64,000 nt of DNA, taken from contig JAFLBS010000004.1 of the NCBI GenBank assembly GCA_017303755.1, positions 62,001 through 126,000 of the forward strand, in the 5' to 3' direction. The notes under the pieces were generated by a model. It was not told the DNA's origin. It did no database searches and worked only from the letters and a program-made list of their open reading frames with translations. This DNA comes from Flavobacteriales bacterium (lineage in GTDB: Bacteria > Bacteroidota > Bacteroidia > Flavobacteriales > Flavobacteriaceae). This document shows, piece by piece, positions 1 through 7,993 of this stretch. Position 1 is the stretch's first letter. Each line of letters opens with the position of its first letter. A program made the position numbers and the translations under genes.

Positions 1-68
1 TAATGAACGGTGAAATCGACGGGTTTTTAAAAGCGTATTTGATGATGATGGGACAAAAAGAGGAGTAA
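1..68 (+). CDS. C-terminal end of an unidentified protein (partial)
   Basis: An open frame enters from the left edge and stops at TAA 66-68. The visible 21 residues run NGEIDGFLKAYLMMMGQKEE after a Met that need not be the start. Only the tail is present, so I cannot assign a family. A gene ending here fits the convergent layout with the minus-strand hydrolase at 281-1045. Confidence 0.5.
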   Translation, partial: MNGEIDGFLKAYLMMMGQKEE

Positions 69-69
69 A

Positions 70-189
70 TTTTACACGAATTTCACGAATTACCACGAAA
101 AATACTAAGTGTCAAATTTCACAAAGGATTATTAGTGTAAAAATTAAAATAAATTAATTTGTGATAATTTGTGAAATTCGTGTAAAACA
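70..189. repeat. Intergenic inverted repeat (ACACGAATT type)
   Basis: The left arm begins TTTACACGAATTTCACGAA near 70. The right arm, ending near 187, reads AATTTGTGAAATTCGTGTAAA, the reverse complement with one mismatch over about 21 bases. The loop is about 80 bases and AT-rich. A related half-copy (CTACACGAATTACACGAATT) lies near 24940, so this is a dispersed element and not a private hairpin. It may act as a two-way terminator behind the gene ending at 68, but there is no clean T-run. Confidence 0.6.
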
Positions 190-203
190 CTAAAATAATG
201 ATG

Positions 204-211
204 TATATTTG
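204..211 (+). promoter_or_regulatory. Bacteroidetes -7 element driving the RNA candidate
   Basis: TATATTTG matches the TAnnTTTG consensus exactly and predicts transcription starting about 5-8 bases downstream. No good TTG -33 element is found at the usual 17-23 base spacing. No protein gene follows on this strand, so it points at the structured RNA candidate. Confidence 0.45.
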
Positions 212-215
212 CAAC

Positions 216-278
216 GAGGATTCCGAAAGGAAGTTACACCTCACCACAATAGTCGATCGCTCCAGGTCGACTTTTGTA
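216..278 (+). ncRNA. Candidate small structured RNA with GNRA hairpin and terminator
   Basis: After the promoter-like TATATTTG, the RNA can fold as GAGG (216-219) paired with CCUC (239-242), enclosing a UUCC-GAAA-GGAA hairpin with a GNRA tetraloop (221-232). A linker follows, then a perfect 6-bp stem AGTCGA (251-256) with TCGACT (267-272) and a U-rich tail (TTTTGTATTTT). The only open frame across it (198-413) runs antisense into the hydrolase gene and looks spurious. It resembles a free-standing small RNA of about 60 nt. It could belong to a described Bacteroidetes RNA family such as Flavo-1, but I could not compare it with a covariance model. Confidence 0.45.
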
Positions 279-280
279 TT

Positions 281-1045
281 TTATAGCACTTGCTTTAAAA
301 ATTCCAACATTGCTATCCACGAGCGTTTGGCTGCTTTTTCGTTGTATGCTGCGCCTTTACTATTGTCATTTCCTGCTCCAACTTCGGTAAAAGCATGCAC
401 TGCATTGGCATAATAAATCATTTCCCAATCGGCTTTGGCAGTACGCATTTCGCTTTGAAACGCATCAATTTCAGCTTTTGGAACGTACGGATCATCGGCA
501 CCATGCAACACCAAAACTCTTGGGTTTATGGTTTCTACTTTGCGTGTTTCATCTTTTCCTAAACCACCGTGAAACGATACAATTCCGTTTACCTTCATGT
601 TGGTTCGCGCCGCTTCTACAGCTCCAGTTCCGCCAAAACAATATCCTATCACCACTATTTTATCGGGATTGGCTCCTTTTTTCACCAATTCATCCAAAGC
701 CAATTGAATGCGACGATGGTAATCGGTAATGTTCTTTTTGTAAAATCCCGCTTGCTTGCCTGCTTCTTGGTAATTGGTTGGTTTATTTCCTACACCGTAA
801 ATATCGGCCACAAAAGTGATGTAACCCAAATCGGATAATTGAGTCGCGCTGTCTTTAGCATGATCGTCAATTCCCATCCACGCAGGAAGAATTAAAATTC
901 CGGGTTTGTCTTGTAAGGACGTTTTAGGAACAGCAGCCAATCCGATTAATTTTTGATCGCCATCATTGTAGTTTACTTCAATAAATTGCGCCATAGAAAC
1001 CATTGGTAAAAGGATAATTGCAAGTAAGTATAATTTAGTCTTCAT
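281..1045 (-). CDS. Secreted dienelactone hydrolase family protein
   Basis: 254 aa alpha/beta hydrolase. Residues 1-19 form a signal peptide ending in SMAQ. The nucleophile elbow is GYCFGG near residue 136, with Cys as nucleophile as in dienelactone hydrolase. The triad is completed by Asp in the HGADDPYVP segment and His in NAVHAFTE. Length fits the DLH family plus export signal. It probably hydrolyses an ester or lactone in the periplasm; the substrate is unknown. It stands alone, convergent with the RNA candidate on its left and downstream of the porin on the same strand, from which a terminator separates it. Confidence 0.85.
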   Translation of the reverse strand: MKTKLYLLAIILLPMVSMAQFIEVNYNDGDQKLIGLAAVPKTSLQDKPGILILPAWMGIDDHAKDSATQLSDLGYITFVADIYGVGNKPTNYQEAGKQAGFYKKNITDYHRRIQLALDELVKKGANPDKIVVIGYCFGGTGAVEAARTNMKVNGIVSFHGGLGKDETRKVETINPRVLVLHGADDPYVPKAEIDAFQSEMRTAKADWEMIYYANAVHAFTEVGAGNDNSKGAAYNEKAAKRSWIAMLEFLKQVL

Positions 1046-1103
1046 CTTTTTTTTAATGTAAATGTATCAATTTCTTTGAAAAACAGTTGTTAAGTTGGTA
1101 ATA

Positions 1104-1132
1104 AAAAAGCGTCTTTTTTGGAGACGCTTTGA
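1104..1132 (-). terminator. Rho-independent terminator after the porin gene
   Basis: On the minus strand, AAAGCGTC and GACGCTTT form an 8-bp stem followed by a T-run (TTTTTTATT). It lies about 20 bases beyond the porin stop codon at 1153. Confidence 0.75.
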
Positions 1133-1152
1133 ATGATTGAGTTGGTATGAAA

Positions 1153-2376
1153 TTAAATTCCGATTTCAACTTGGAAACGAACGTACCAATTGTTTTTGCT
1201 TGTTCCGTTGTAAAAATCCAATGTATCGTAGTTGATTTCACCTTGTAATTTAAAAGTATGTTCCCAGATGTATTTGGTAACACCAAAGCTGTATTGCTTA
1301 GTGTTTGGTGCTTTAGTTTCGATATCATTACCTACTTTTTGAATCGAATAACGACCAATAATTTCGTAGTTTTTCTTGGTATTATAACTCAACTGATAGT
1401 CAAATCCGTTACCCACAAAAGCATAATTGGATTCGGTTATATCCTCTGGATTGAACGTAATGGCATTTTCATTTGTCGTTCTCGACATATAACTCGCCAT
1501 TGCAGCCCAACCGTTGTATTTGAACATTCCGTCTAATAAAACCGACTTCATCGTACGTGTTTCAAATAAATCATTCCCCAACTGACCTTGTGTTCTACGT
1601 GCATGATTGTTTTGTTGAAAGGCTCCAGATAGCATCAATTTTGGTTTTTTCTCGCGAATCACATCTCCTTCAAAATACGTTCCGTCTTTAGCAAAAGCAC
1701 CAAATGGAAGTAATTCAACTTTACCTGTTACAGCAACACCATTATCGGCTTTTCCTGTAACATTTCGGCCTTCGCCAGTTGAAAATGCCGCTTTTAAATT
1801 GTATGAAAATTTATCTTTATACTCATTCATATTATGAATTTGGAAACCGAAATCACGATCAATAGTAAACTTTGCATTATTAATAGTTCTATCAGTCAAT
1901 TGCAAACCTCCAGACGAATTTACACGTTGGCGATTTCCTGGCAATTTAGTTTGCCCGAAACTGATGTTCCAATGTTTATTTGGGCGGTAAAAAACCACCG
2001 CATCTCTGATGATATTGATGTTTTCACCTTCTTTGATTTCACCCACATCGCCCGGTGCAAATGATAATTGTATCGCGTACAAGAACTTAGGATTTCCAAC
2101 GTATCCATCTAGACGCAAACGCAAACGACGAATTTGTCCATCATAAGCACCACTTTCACCATCATTTTCCAAATAAGTAACGCGATTTTGCATACGAAAA
2201 CGAATGTTCATCTGAAACAAACTATCAGGTGAAGTCATTCCGATTCCTTTCCCAAAACTATAATAAGGTAAGGTCGATAATTTGATATCATTATCGTGCT
2301 TGGTTTGCTCGATAGTAACCTGAGCTCGACTCGAAAAAGCAAGCGAAAGGAATACTAATAAGGTTAATTTTTTCAT
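1153..2376 (-). CDS. Phosphate-selective porin (OprP/OprO-like) outer-membrane channel
   Basis: 407 aa. It has a short signal peptide ending near residue 18 (SSRAQ), then alternating aromatic/polar beta-strand segments typical of a 16-strand porin, e.g. IRFRMQNRVTYLE and IRRLRLRLDGYVG near the N-terminus, and a C-terminus ending in FQVEIGI. The pattern matches the O/P porin family. It sits 177 bases downstream of the PiT permease on the same strand, so the likely role is passage of phosphate across the outer membrane. A terminator lies between the two, so this gene probably also has its own promoter. Confidence 0.82.
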   Translation of the reverse strand: MKKLTLLVFLSLAFSSRAQVTIEQTKHDNDIKLSTLPYYSFGKGIGMTSPDSLFQMNIRFRMQNRVTYLENDGESGAYDGQIRRLRLRLDGYVGNPKFLYAIQLSFAPGDVGEIKEGENINIIRDAVVFYRPNKHWNISFGQTKLPGNRQRVNSSGGLQLTDRTINNAKFTIDRDFGFQIHNMNEYKDKFSYNLKAAFSTGEGRNVTGKADNGVAVTGKVELLPFGAFAKDGTYFEGDVIREKKPKLMLSGAFQQNNHARRTQGQLGNDLFETRTMKSVLLDGMFKYNGWAAMASYMSRTTNENAITFNPEDITESNYAFVGNGFDYQLSYNTKKNYEIIGRYSIQKVGNDIETKAPNTKQYSFGVTKYIWEHTFKLQGEINYDTLDFYNGTSKNNWYVRFQVEIGI

Positions 2377-2505
2377 TATTGTGTTGTTTGTAAAGTTTAG
2401 TTGTGTTTTATGTTTTCAAATGGTTTATAAATAATTAAGTTACAATTACGGATTAATTATTTTTCATTAAATCAATAACAATTACTTAACATTTTCAAAA
2501 AAGGT

Positions 2506-2540
2506 TTAAAAAAAACTGCCTACAAGAGACAGTTTTTTTG
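2506..2540 (-). terminator. Terminator between PiT permease and porin
   Basis: On the minus strand, ACTGTCT and AGGCAGT pair (one G-U) around a 5-base loop, flanked by A-run and T-run. It lies about 13 bases beyond the permease stop and would separate, or attenuate into, the porin gene. Confidence 0.7.
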
Positions 2541-2553
2541 TGAGATAATTATT

Positions 2554-3879
2554 TTAGATGAATAACTTCAATAAATAATATACTAAAGCAGCTAAGATGG
2601 CAGAAACCGGAATGGTTAAAATCCACGCCCACAATAGTTTTACAGTTACACCCCAACGTACCGCAGAAACTCTTTTGGTTACTCCTACTCCGATGATTGA
2701 ACCTGTAATAGTGTGTGTAGTTGAAACTGGGATTTTAAAATGCTCTGTTGTAAACAAGGTCAAAGCTCCAGCCGATTCAGCAACTACACCCTCAAAAGCA
2801 GTTACTTTGGTGATTTTAGAACCCATTGTTTTTACAATTTTCCATCCACCGCTTAAAGTACCTAATGCAATTACGGTATAACATGTCAACGGAATCCAAC
2901 CTGGCATATTTGATTTAATTCCTTTATCTTCATCTGGTAATACAACATTTAAATCCAACCAACCTGCCGACATATCGATGTTAGGATTCATTCTAATGTA
3001 AACTGCTACAGCCGCAGCAATAATTCCCATTACTTTTTGGGAATCGTTTCCACCGTGACCCAAACTAAAAGCTGCTGATGATAACAACTGCATTTTTTTC
3101 AATACTTTTTCAGCTTTAGCTGTAGAAAAACCACTGAATACTAAGTTAAAGATTGCTAAACTGTAAAAAATGATAGCAACCAAAAACCATTTGATGTTGT
3201 GAGGTTCAGTAATGACACTCCAAAAATGACTATCAAAACGAGGTTTTTTAATGTCTGCATAAGGTTTTAGCACTGTCGATAAAAACCACGCAACTAAAAT
3301 CATCAGTACTATAGTCAATATTTTTGGCCATTTTTCTTTTTTAGAAGAATACATCAACCAGAGTGAAATGAAATACGAAATTATCATTCCTAATAATGGC
3401 GCAAAAACAATAAATAAAATCACGATGAAAACACCTGAAGGTAATAATTCTCCTTCTTTAGCTGCTTTTAACCAGTTTACAATTTTAAATCCAGCGTGTT
3501 CTGGATCAGTTATTCCATAAAATCCGTGTGCAATCGCAGCACCTGCAAAACCACCAATTAATGTATGCGAGGATGAAGATGGAATTCCTTTCCACCACGT
3601 GAGCAAATTCCATACTATCGCAGCAATTACTCCGGCCAGTATTACTATCAAGTCAATACTACTAGTGTGAGCGGTTTTGGCTACTGTATCAGCAACACCA
3701 AATCCGAAAACCCAATACGCAAGGAAGTTGAATAATGCTGCCCACAAAACGGCCTGAAACGGCGTTAATACTTTGGTGGCTACAATCGTCGCAATCGAAT
3801 TGGCTGCATCGTGAAACCCATTGATATAATCAAATATCAGGGCAAGAACAATAATTACTATAAGTAAAGTAAAATCCAT
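2554..3879 (-). CDS. Inorganic phosphate transporter, PiT family
   Basis: 441 aa inner-membrane permease. The PiT signatures are visible twice, as expected from its internal duplication: IFDYINGFHDAANSIATIV at residues 15-33, and the GHGGNDSQKVMG segment plus PVSTTHTITGS in the second half. Around ten hydrophobic segments are visible. PiT proteins couple phosphate uptake to a cation gradient. It lies 25 bases after the DUF47 gene, forming a two-gene operon, with the phosphate porin downstream. Confidence 0.93.
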   Translation of the reverse strand: MDFTLLIVIIVLALIFDYINGFHDAANSIATIVATKVLTPFQAVLWAALFNFLAYWVFGFGVADTVAKTAHTSSIDLIVILAGVIAAIVWNLLTWWKGIPSSSSHTLIGGFAGAAIAHGFYGITDPEHAGFKIVNWLKAAKEGELLPSGVFIVILFIVFAPLLGMIISYFISLWLMYSSKKEKWPKILTIVLMILVAWFLSTVLKPYADIKKPRFDSHFWSVITEPHNIKWFLVAIIFYSLAIFNLVFSGFSTAKAEKVLKKMQLLSSAAFSLGHGGNDSQKVMGIIAAAVAVYIRMNPNIDMSAGWLDLNVVLPDEDKGIKSNMPGWIPLTCYTVIALGTLSGGWKIVKTMGSKITKVTAFEGVVAESAGALTLFTTEHFKIPVSTTHTITGSIIGVGVTKRVSAVRWGVTVKLLWAWILTIPVSAILAALVYYLLKLFI

Positions 3880-3904
3880 AAAAGTTATTTTTTAGTGAGA
3901 ACTA

Positions 3905-4549
3905 TTATGAATGTTTAACTGAAATTTGCTCCATTACGTTAGCAACACTCTTACATTTATCCGAAGCTGATTCTAAGGCAGAAAGTACTTCTTTGTATTT
4001 AATAATGTTTTTAGCATCATTTTCATTTTCAAAAATATCAGCAACCGCTTTATCAAAAACTGAATCCGCTTTACTTTCTAACTTGTTGATTTTCTTACAA
4101 GTATCTTTGATTGCTTTATGATTGTTCATGTCTTTCAATTCCTTGATTCCAACACCAATTAATTGACATGCTTCTAAGTTGATTTCGGTTAATTTACGGA
4201 TTGATTTCGTAATTTTTTCTACTTGATACAAACGCATTTTACTTGCTGCACCATGCATAAAATCGGCCACATTATCAATTGCTTTGATTAATGAGTGGAT
4301 GTCTTCTCTGTCAAATGGAGTGATGAAATTTCTACTTAATTCTAAGTGCGTTTTGTGAGTGATTTCTTCGATAGTAGCTTCTAATTCTTCTATCTTTTTG
4401 AAATAATCTTCGCGCTCGGTTTTCGGAGCATTTACTGCTTCGTGTAGCGTTTCAGCTAATGAAATCAAATTGGTTGATGCTTGTTCAAATAAAGGAAAGA
4501 ATTTTTTATCTTTCGGAACCAAAAACTGGAAAATACTGTTTAATGACAT
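3905..4549 (-). CDS. DUF47 (PhoU-like) PiT accessory protein
   Basis: 214 aa, almost entirely helical, without signal peptide or membrane segments; it matches the DUF47/PhoU-like family commonly encoded beside PiT permeases. The first gene of the DUF47-PiT pair; the spacing of 25 bases implies co-transcription. Members of the family are thought to modulate the transporter from the cytosol. A TACCTTTG -7 element lies about 24 bases upstream. Confidence 0.88.
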   Translation of the reverse strand: MSLNSIFQFLVPKDKKFFPLFEQASTNLISLAETLHEAVNAPKTEREDYFKKIEELEATIEEITHKTHLELSRNFITPFDREDIHSLIKAIDNVADFMHGAASKMRLYQVEKITKSIRKLTEINLEACQLIGVGIKELKDMNNHKAIKDTCKKINKLESKADSVFDKAVADIFENENDAKNIIKYKEVLSALESASDKCKSVANVMEQISVKHS

Positions 4550-4572
4550 CTTTTTTTCTGTTTAATTTGGCG

Positions 4573-4580
4573 CAAAGGTA
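4573..4580 (-). promoter_or_regulatory. -7 element for the DUF47-PiT operon
   Basis: Minus-strand TACCTTTG matches TAnnTTTG. It would start transcription about 15-20 bases ahead of the DUF47 ATG. I see no TTG at standard spacing. Confidence 0.5.
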
Positions 4581-4717
4581 TTTACCCAATGTTAAGAAAA
4601 CATTAACTAAATAATATTATGAGGTTATTAATTTTTACAATTTCGTAATATTAAATTGCACTCTTTTTAAATGAAATCGTTTTCGTACATTAGCCACACT
4701 AAAAAAAGCATCATTTT

Positions 4718-6346
4718 ATGGACATCAACTTCAATAAAAACGAAGACCACAACAAACTTTTATTATCCGATTTGAAACAACGTTTTGCCAAAGTTCGACT
4801 TGGTGGCGGAGAAAAACGCATCGAAAAATTACATGCTGAAGGTAAAATGACAGCACGCGAACGCATTGATTATCTGTTGGATGCCAAAGCAAATAGTATC
4901 GAAATTGGCGCTTTCGCTGGAGATGGAATGTATGCGGAACACGGCGGTTGTCCATCGGGCGGAGTGGTTGTAAAAATCGGTTATATTAAAGGTAAACAAT
5001 GTATTGTTGTGGCCAATGATGCTACTGTAAAAGCCGGAGCTTGGTTTCCGATTACGGGAAAAAAGAACCTTCGTGCACAGGAAATCGCAATGGAAAATCG
5101 CTTACCAATCATCTATTTAGTAGATTCAGCTGGAGTGTATTTACCTATGCAAGACGAAATTTTTCCGGATAAAGAACATTTCGGGCGCATTTTTAGAAAC
5201 AACGCCATCATGAGCAGTATGGGAATTACTCAAATTGCAGCTGTTATGGGAAGTTGTGTGGCGGGTGGAGCGTATTTACCTATCATGAGCGATGAAGCCA
5301 TGATCGTTGATAAAACGGGAAGTATTTTCTTAGCAGGAAGTTATTTAGTAAAAGCCGCTATTGGAGAAAATATTGATAATGAAACTTTAGGTGGAGCGAC
5401 TACACACTGCGAAATTTCGGGTGTAACCGATTATAAAGCCAAAGATGATAAAGACGCTTTGGATCGAATCAAAAGTATCGTGGGAAAAATTGGTGACTAT
5501 GAAAAAGCAGGTTTCAATCGCGAAAAATCACAGAAACCCGCTTTAAAAGAAGACGATATCTACGGAATTATACCAAAATCCCGTGCTGAACAATACGATA
5601 TGATGGAAATCATCAAACGTTTGGTCGACAATTCAGAAATGGATATGTACAAAGAAGGTTACGGTCAATCGATTATTACTTGTTATGCACGAATTGATGG
5701 TTGGGCTGTCGGAATTGTAGCCAATCAACGTACGGTTTCCAAAACGAAAAAAGGTGAAATTCAGTTTGGTGGTGTGATTTACTCCGATTCGGCTGATAAA
5801 GCCACTCGATTCATAGCCAATTGCAACCAAAAGAAAATTCCATTGGTGTTTTTACAAGACGTAACCGGATTTATGGTAGGCTCCAAATCGGAACATGGCG
5901 GAATCATTAAAGATGGAGCCAAAATGGTGAATGCGGTTTCCAACTCGGTCGTTCCAAAATTCACTATTGTAATAGGAAATTCGTATGGAGCAGGAAATTA
6001 TGCGATGTGTGGAAAAGCCTACGACCCAAGACTAATTGCAGCTTGGCCAAGTGCTGAGTTGGCCGTTATGGGCGGAACTCAAGCAGCGAAAGTACTAGCT
6101 CAAATTGAAGCATCTTCTTTAAAAGCCAAAGGTGAAACCGTAGATGAAAAAGTAGAACAAGAATTGTTTGATAAAATAAAAGCGCGTTACGACGCACAAG
6201 TTTCTCCGTATTACGCAGCATCACGATTGTGGACCGATGCCATTATTGATCCGTTAGAAACTCGAACATGGATTTCAATGGGAATCGAAGCCGCGAACCA
6301 TTCGCCAATTGAAAAGAAGTTTAATTTAGGTGTGATTCAGGTCTAA
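4718..6346 (+). CDS. Acyl-CoA carboxylase, carboxyltransferase (beta) subunit
   Basis: 542 aa, the usual length for the biotin-dependent carboxyltransferase subunit of propionyl-CoA/methylcrotonyl-CoA type carboxylases. Two crotonase-fold halves are visible. The first has KLHAEGKMTARERIDYLLD, AEHGGCPSGGVV and MGSCVAGGAYLPIMSDE. The second has QDVTGFMVGSKSEHGGIIKDG and GNSYGAGNYAMCGKAYDP. It transfers carboxylate from biotin to an acyl-CoA. The biotin carboxylase subunit is not in this window, so the acyl substrate cannot be settled from context. The AHSPIEKKFNLGVIQV-like tail suggests the methylcrotonyl/propionyl group. The stop overlaps the convergent LRR gene by 4 bases. Confidence 0.92.
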   Translation: MDINFNKNEDHNKLLLSDLKQRFAKVRLGGGEKRIEKLHAEGKMTARERIDYLLDAKANSIEIGAFAGDGMYAEHGGCPSGGVVVKIGYIKGKQCIVVANDATVKAGAWFPITGKKNLRAQEIAMENRLPIIYLVDSAGVYLPMQDEIFPDKEHFGRIFRNNAIMSSMGITQIAAVMGSCVAGGAYLPIMSDEAMIVDKTGSIFLAGSYLVKAAIGENIDNETLGGATTHCEISGVTDYKAKDDKDALDRIKSIVGKIGDYEKAGFNREKSQKPALKEDDIYGIIPKSRAEQYDMMEIIKRLVDNSEMDMYKEGYGQSIITCYARIDGWAVGIVANQRTVSKTKKGEIQFGGVIYSDSADKATRFIANCNQKKIPLVFLQDVTGFMVGSKSEHGGIIKDGAKMVNAVSNSVVPKFTIVIGNSYGAGNYAMCGKAYDPRLIAAWPSAELAVMGGTQAAKVLAQIEASSLKAKGETVDEKVEQELFDKIKARYDAQVSPYYAASRLWTDAIIDPLETRTWISMGIEAANHSPIEKKFNLGVIQV

Positions 6347-7887
6347 TTCTTAATCAACTTACTTGCTTTTAAGGAAGAATTAGTTTTAACTTCAACTAAA
6401 TAAATCCCTGTTTGAAGATGCTCAACCGAACCCGAATAACTATTGCTGTTGACCGGAGTAGTAAAAACGACCCTACCATTTACATCATAAATCTTTAAAA
6501 ATTCAACAATTTCGGTGTCGTAAATTGTCAGTAAGTCATCAACTGGATTCGGATAAATTACGAATTCAAATACGCAATCAGAATTTATGCTGACGTTATT
6601 AATGTTGACTGCAGAAAAATATGATTTATAATTATTTATTTGAAATTCATCAACACATAAAAATTGTAATGGATTGTTTTCAAACTTCCAACGAATGTTA
6701 CTACTCACTAATAAATCATACGGATTATTTATTACATGTTTTAGATTTATAAATTTAATTTGATTATTACTGCAATCTAATCCTTCAAAATTTTGAAGCC
6801 ATTCCAAATCCAATTCAGTAAGAAGATTATTACTACAATTCAATCCTAAAAGATTGGTTCCTTTCACGTGAAGTTCATTCAATAAATTATTTTCACAACT
6901 TAAACCTACAAATTCATTTCCTAAACCTTCAAAATCTAATTCTTTAATCTTATTAAATCCACAAAAAACATACTGAAGTTTGTCGCATTCAGGAGAAACT
7001 TTTAGTTCTTCGATTAGATTATCATGGCAATAAATAATTTCAATATCATTACTATTGGAAAGGTTTAATTTATTGATTTTATTGTATTCACAATGTATTT
7101 TTTTTAGTCTATTTGCTCCTTCTAAATTCAGCTCAGTAATTTGATTATTGTGACAATATAAATATTCCAAATTAGATAAGTTATCAACCTTTAGAGTATT
7201 CAAATTAGATTGTTGAACTTCTATTAAAGATAAATCATGAGCTTCTGTCAAATCCAAAAATTGTAAATTGGGTTGATAAATTGTTCTTAGTTCTTTTAAA
7301 GAATTGTTACCACTAAAAATTGCATTTTGTAATGACCCATAATTAATTTCAACTTTTTCTAACAAACTCAATCCGCTAAAATTAACATTTTCCAGTTTAG
7401 AACTATTCGCATAGAATTCTTTTAGTGAAACATTTGTGGTCAGATCCAAACTCTGAACACTACTGTAATCAATGTTTATGTATTCAAGAGCTGTACATCC
7501 TGTCAAATTTAAAGTTGATACAGGAGAATAATACACTTGGAATGGTCCTGAACTTGATCCGTTTATCTGTAAGGTTTTGAGATTAGATAAATTAGTAAGG
7601 TTTAAAGAGGTTGCATAATTGAATACTATTTGTATGGACTGTAAATTAGTAAAATGCTCCAAACCAGTAAAATCGGAAATGGTGGAGACACCTCCTATCC
7701 CATAAAAATATCCTGCAACAAAAGATGTAAGAGTTAAGGCTTCTGTCTGACTAACTTCACCATCATTATCAAAATCAATATGATAACCATAAGGTCCAAC
7801 AAAATAACTCTTTAAAACTGGATCGGGGATATTGATGTTTTGAGCCTCAGAAAATAAAGGAAACAAAAGTAAAAATAAGTATCTCAT
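6343..7887 (-). CDS. Secreted leucine-rich-repeat protein with T9SS sorting domain
   Basis: 514 aa. Signal peptide about 1-16 (LFSEAQ). From about residue 60 to 430 it has irregular leucine-rich repeats of about 20-22 residues with the phase L..L....N.L..L.L, for example LYCHNNQITELNLEGANRL. The last 75 residues begin FVIYPNPVDDLLTIYD and end in a basic SLKASKLIKN tail, the type A C-terminal sorting domain recognised by the type IX secretion system. It is therefore likely exported and attached to, or released from, the cell surface. A short segment near the N-terminus (DFDNDGEVSQTEA) resembles a dockerin/EF-hand-like Asp-rich loop. Ligand unknown. Confidence 0.88.
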   Translation of the reverse strand: MRYLFLLLFPLFSEAQNINIPDPVLKSYFVGPYGYHIDFDNDGEVSQTEALTLTSFVAGYFYGIGGVSTISDFTGLEHFTNLQSIQIVFNYATSLNLTNLSNLKTLQINGSSSGPFQVYYSPVSTLNLTGCTALEYINIDYSSVQSLDLTTNVSLKEFYANSSKLENVNFSGLSLLEKVEINYGSLQNAIFSGNNSLKELRTIYQPNLQFLDLTEAHDLSLIEVQQSNLNTLKVDNLSNLEYLYCHNNQITELNLEGANRLKKIHCEYNKINKLNLSNSNDIEIIYCHDNLIEELKVSPECDKLQYVFCGFNKIKELDFEGLGNEFVGLSCENNLLNELHVKGTNLLGLNCSNNLLTELDLEWLQNFEGLDCSNNQIKFINLKHVINNPYDLLVSSNIRWKFENNPLQFLCVDEFQINNYKSYFSAVNINNVSINSDCVFEFVIYPNPVDDLLTIYDTEIVEFLKIYDVNGRVVFTTPVNSNSYSGSVEHLQTGIYLVEVKTNSSLKASKLIKN

Positions 7888-7993
7888 ATTTGACCGAATT
7901 ACAAACGTGTATAAAAGTAGAAAAATAAATCTTTCTTTTTAAAGTTTATTATTAAAAAACATAAAGCTTATTTTTGATGTCTTAATTCATGTA

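Noticed and set aside
198..413. Plus-strand open frame of 71 codons
   Set aside because: It crosses the structured RNA candidate and the antisense of the hydrolase gene; the translation is compositionally unlike the neighbours.
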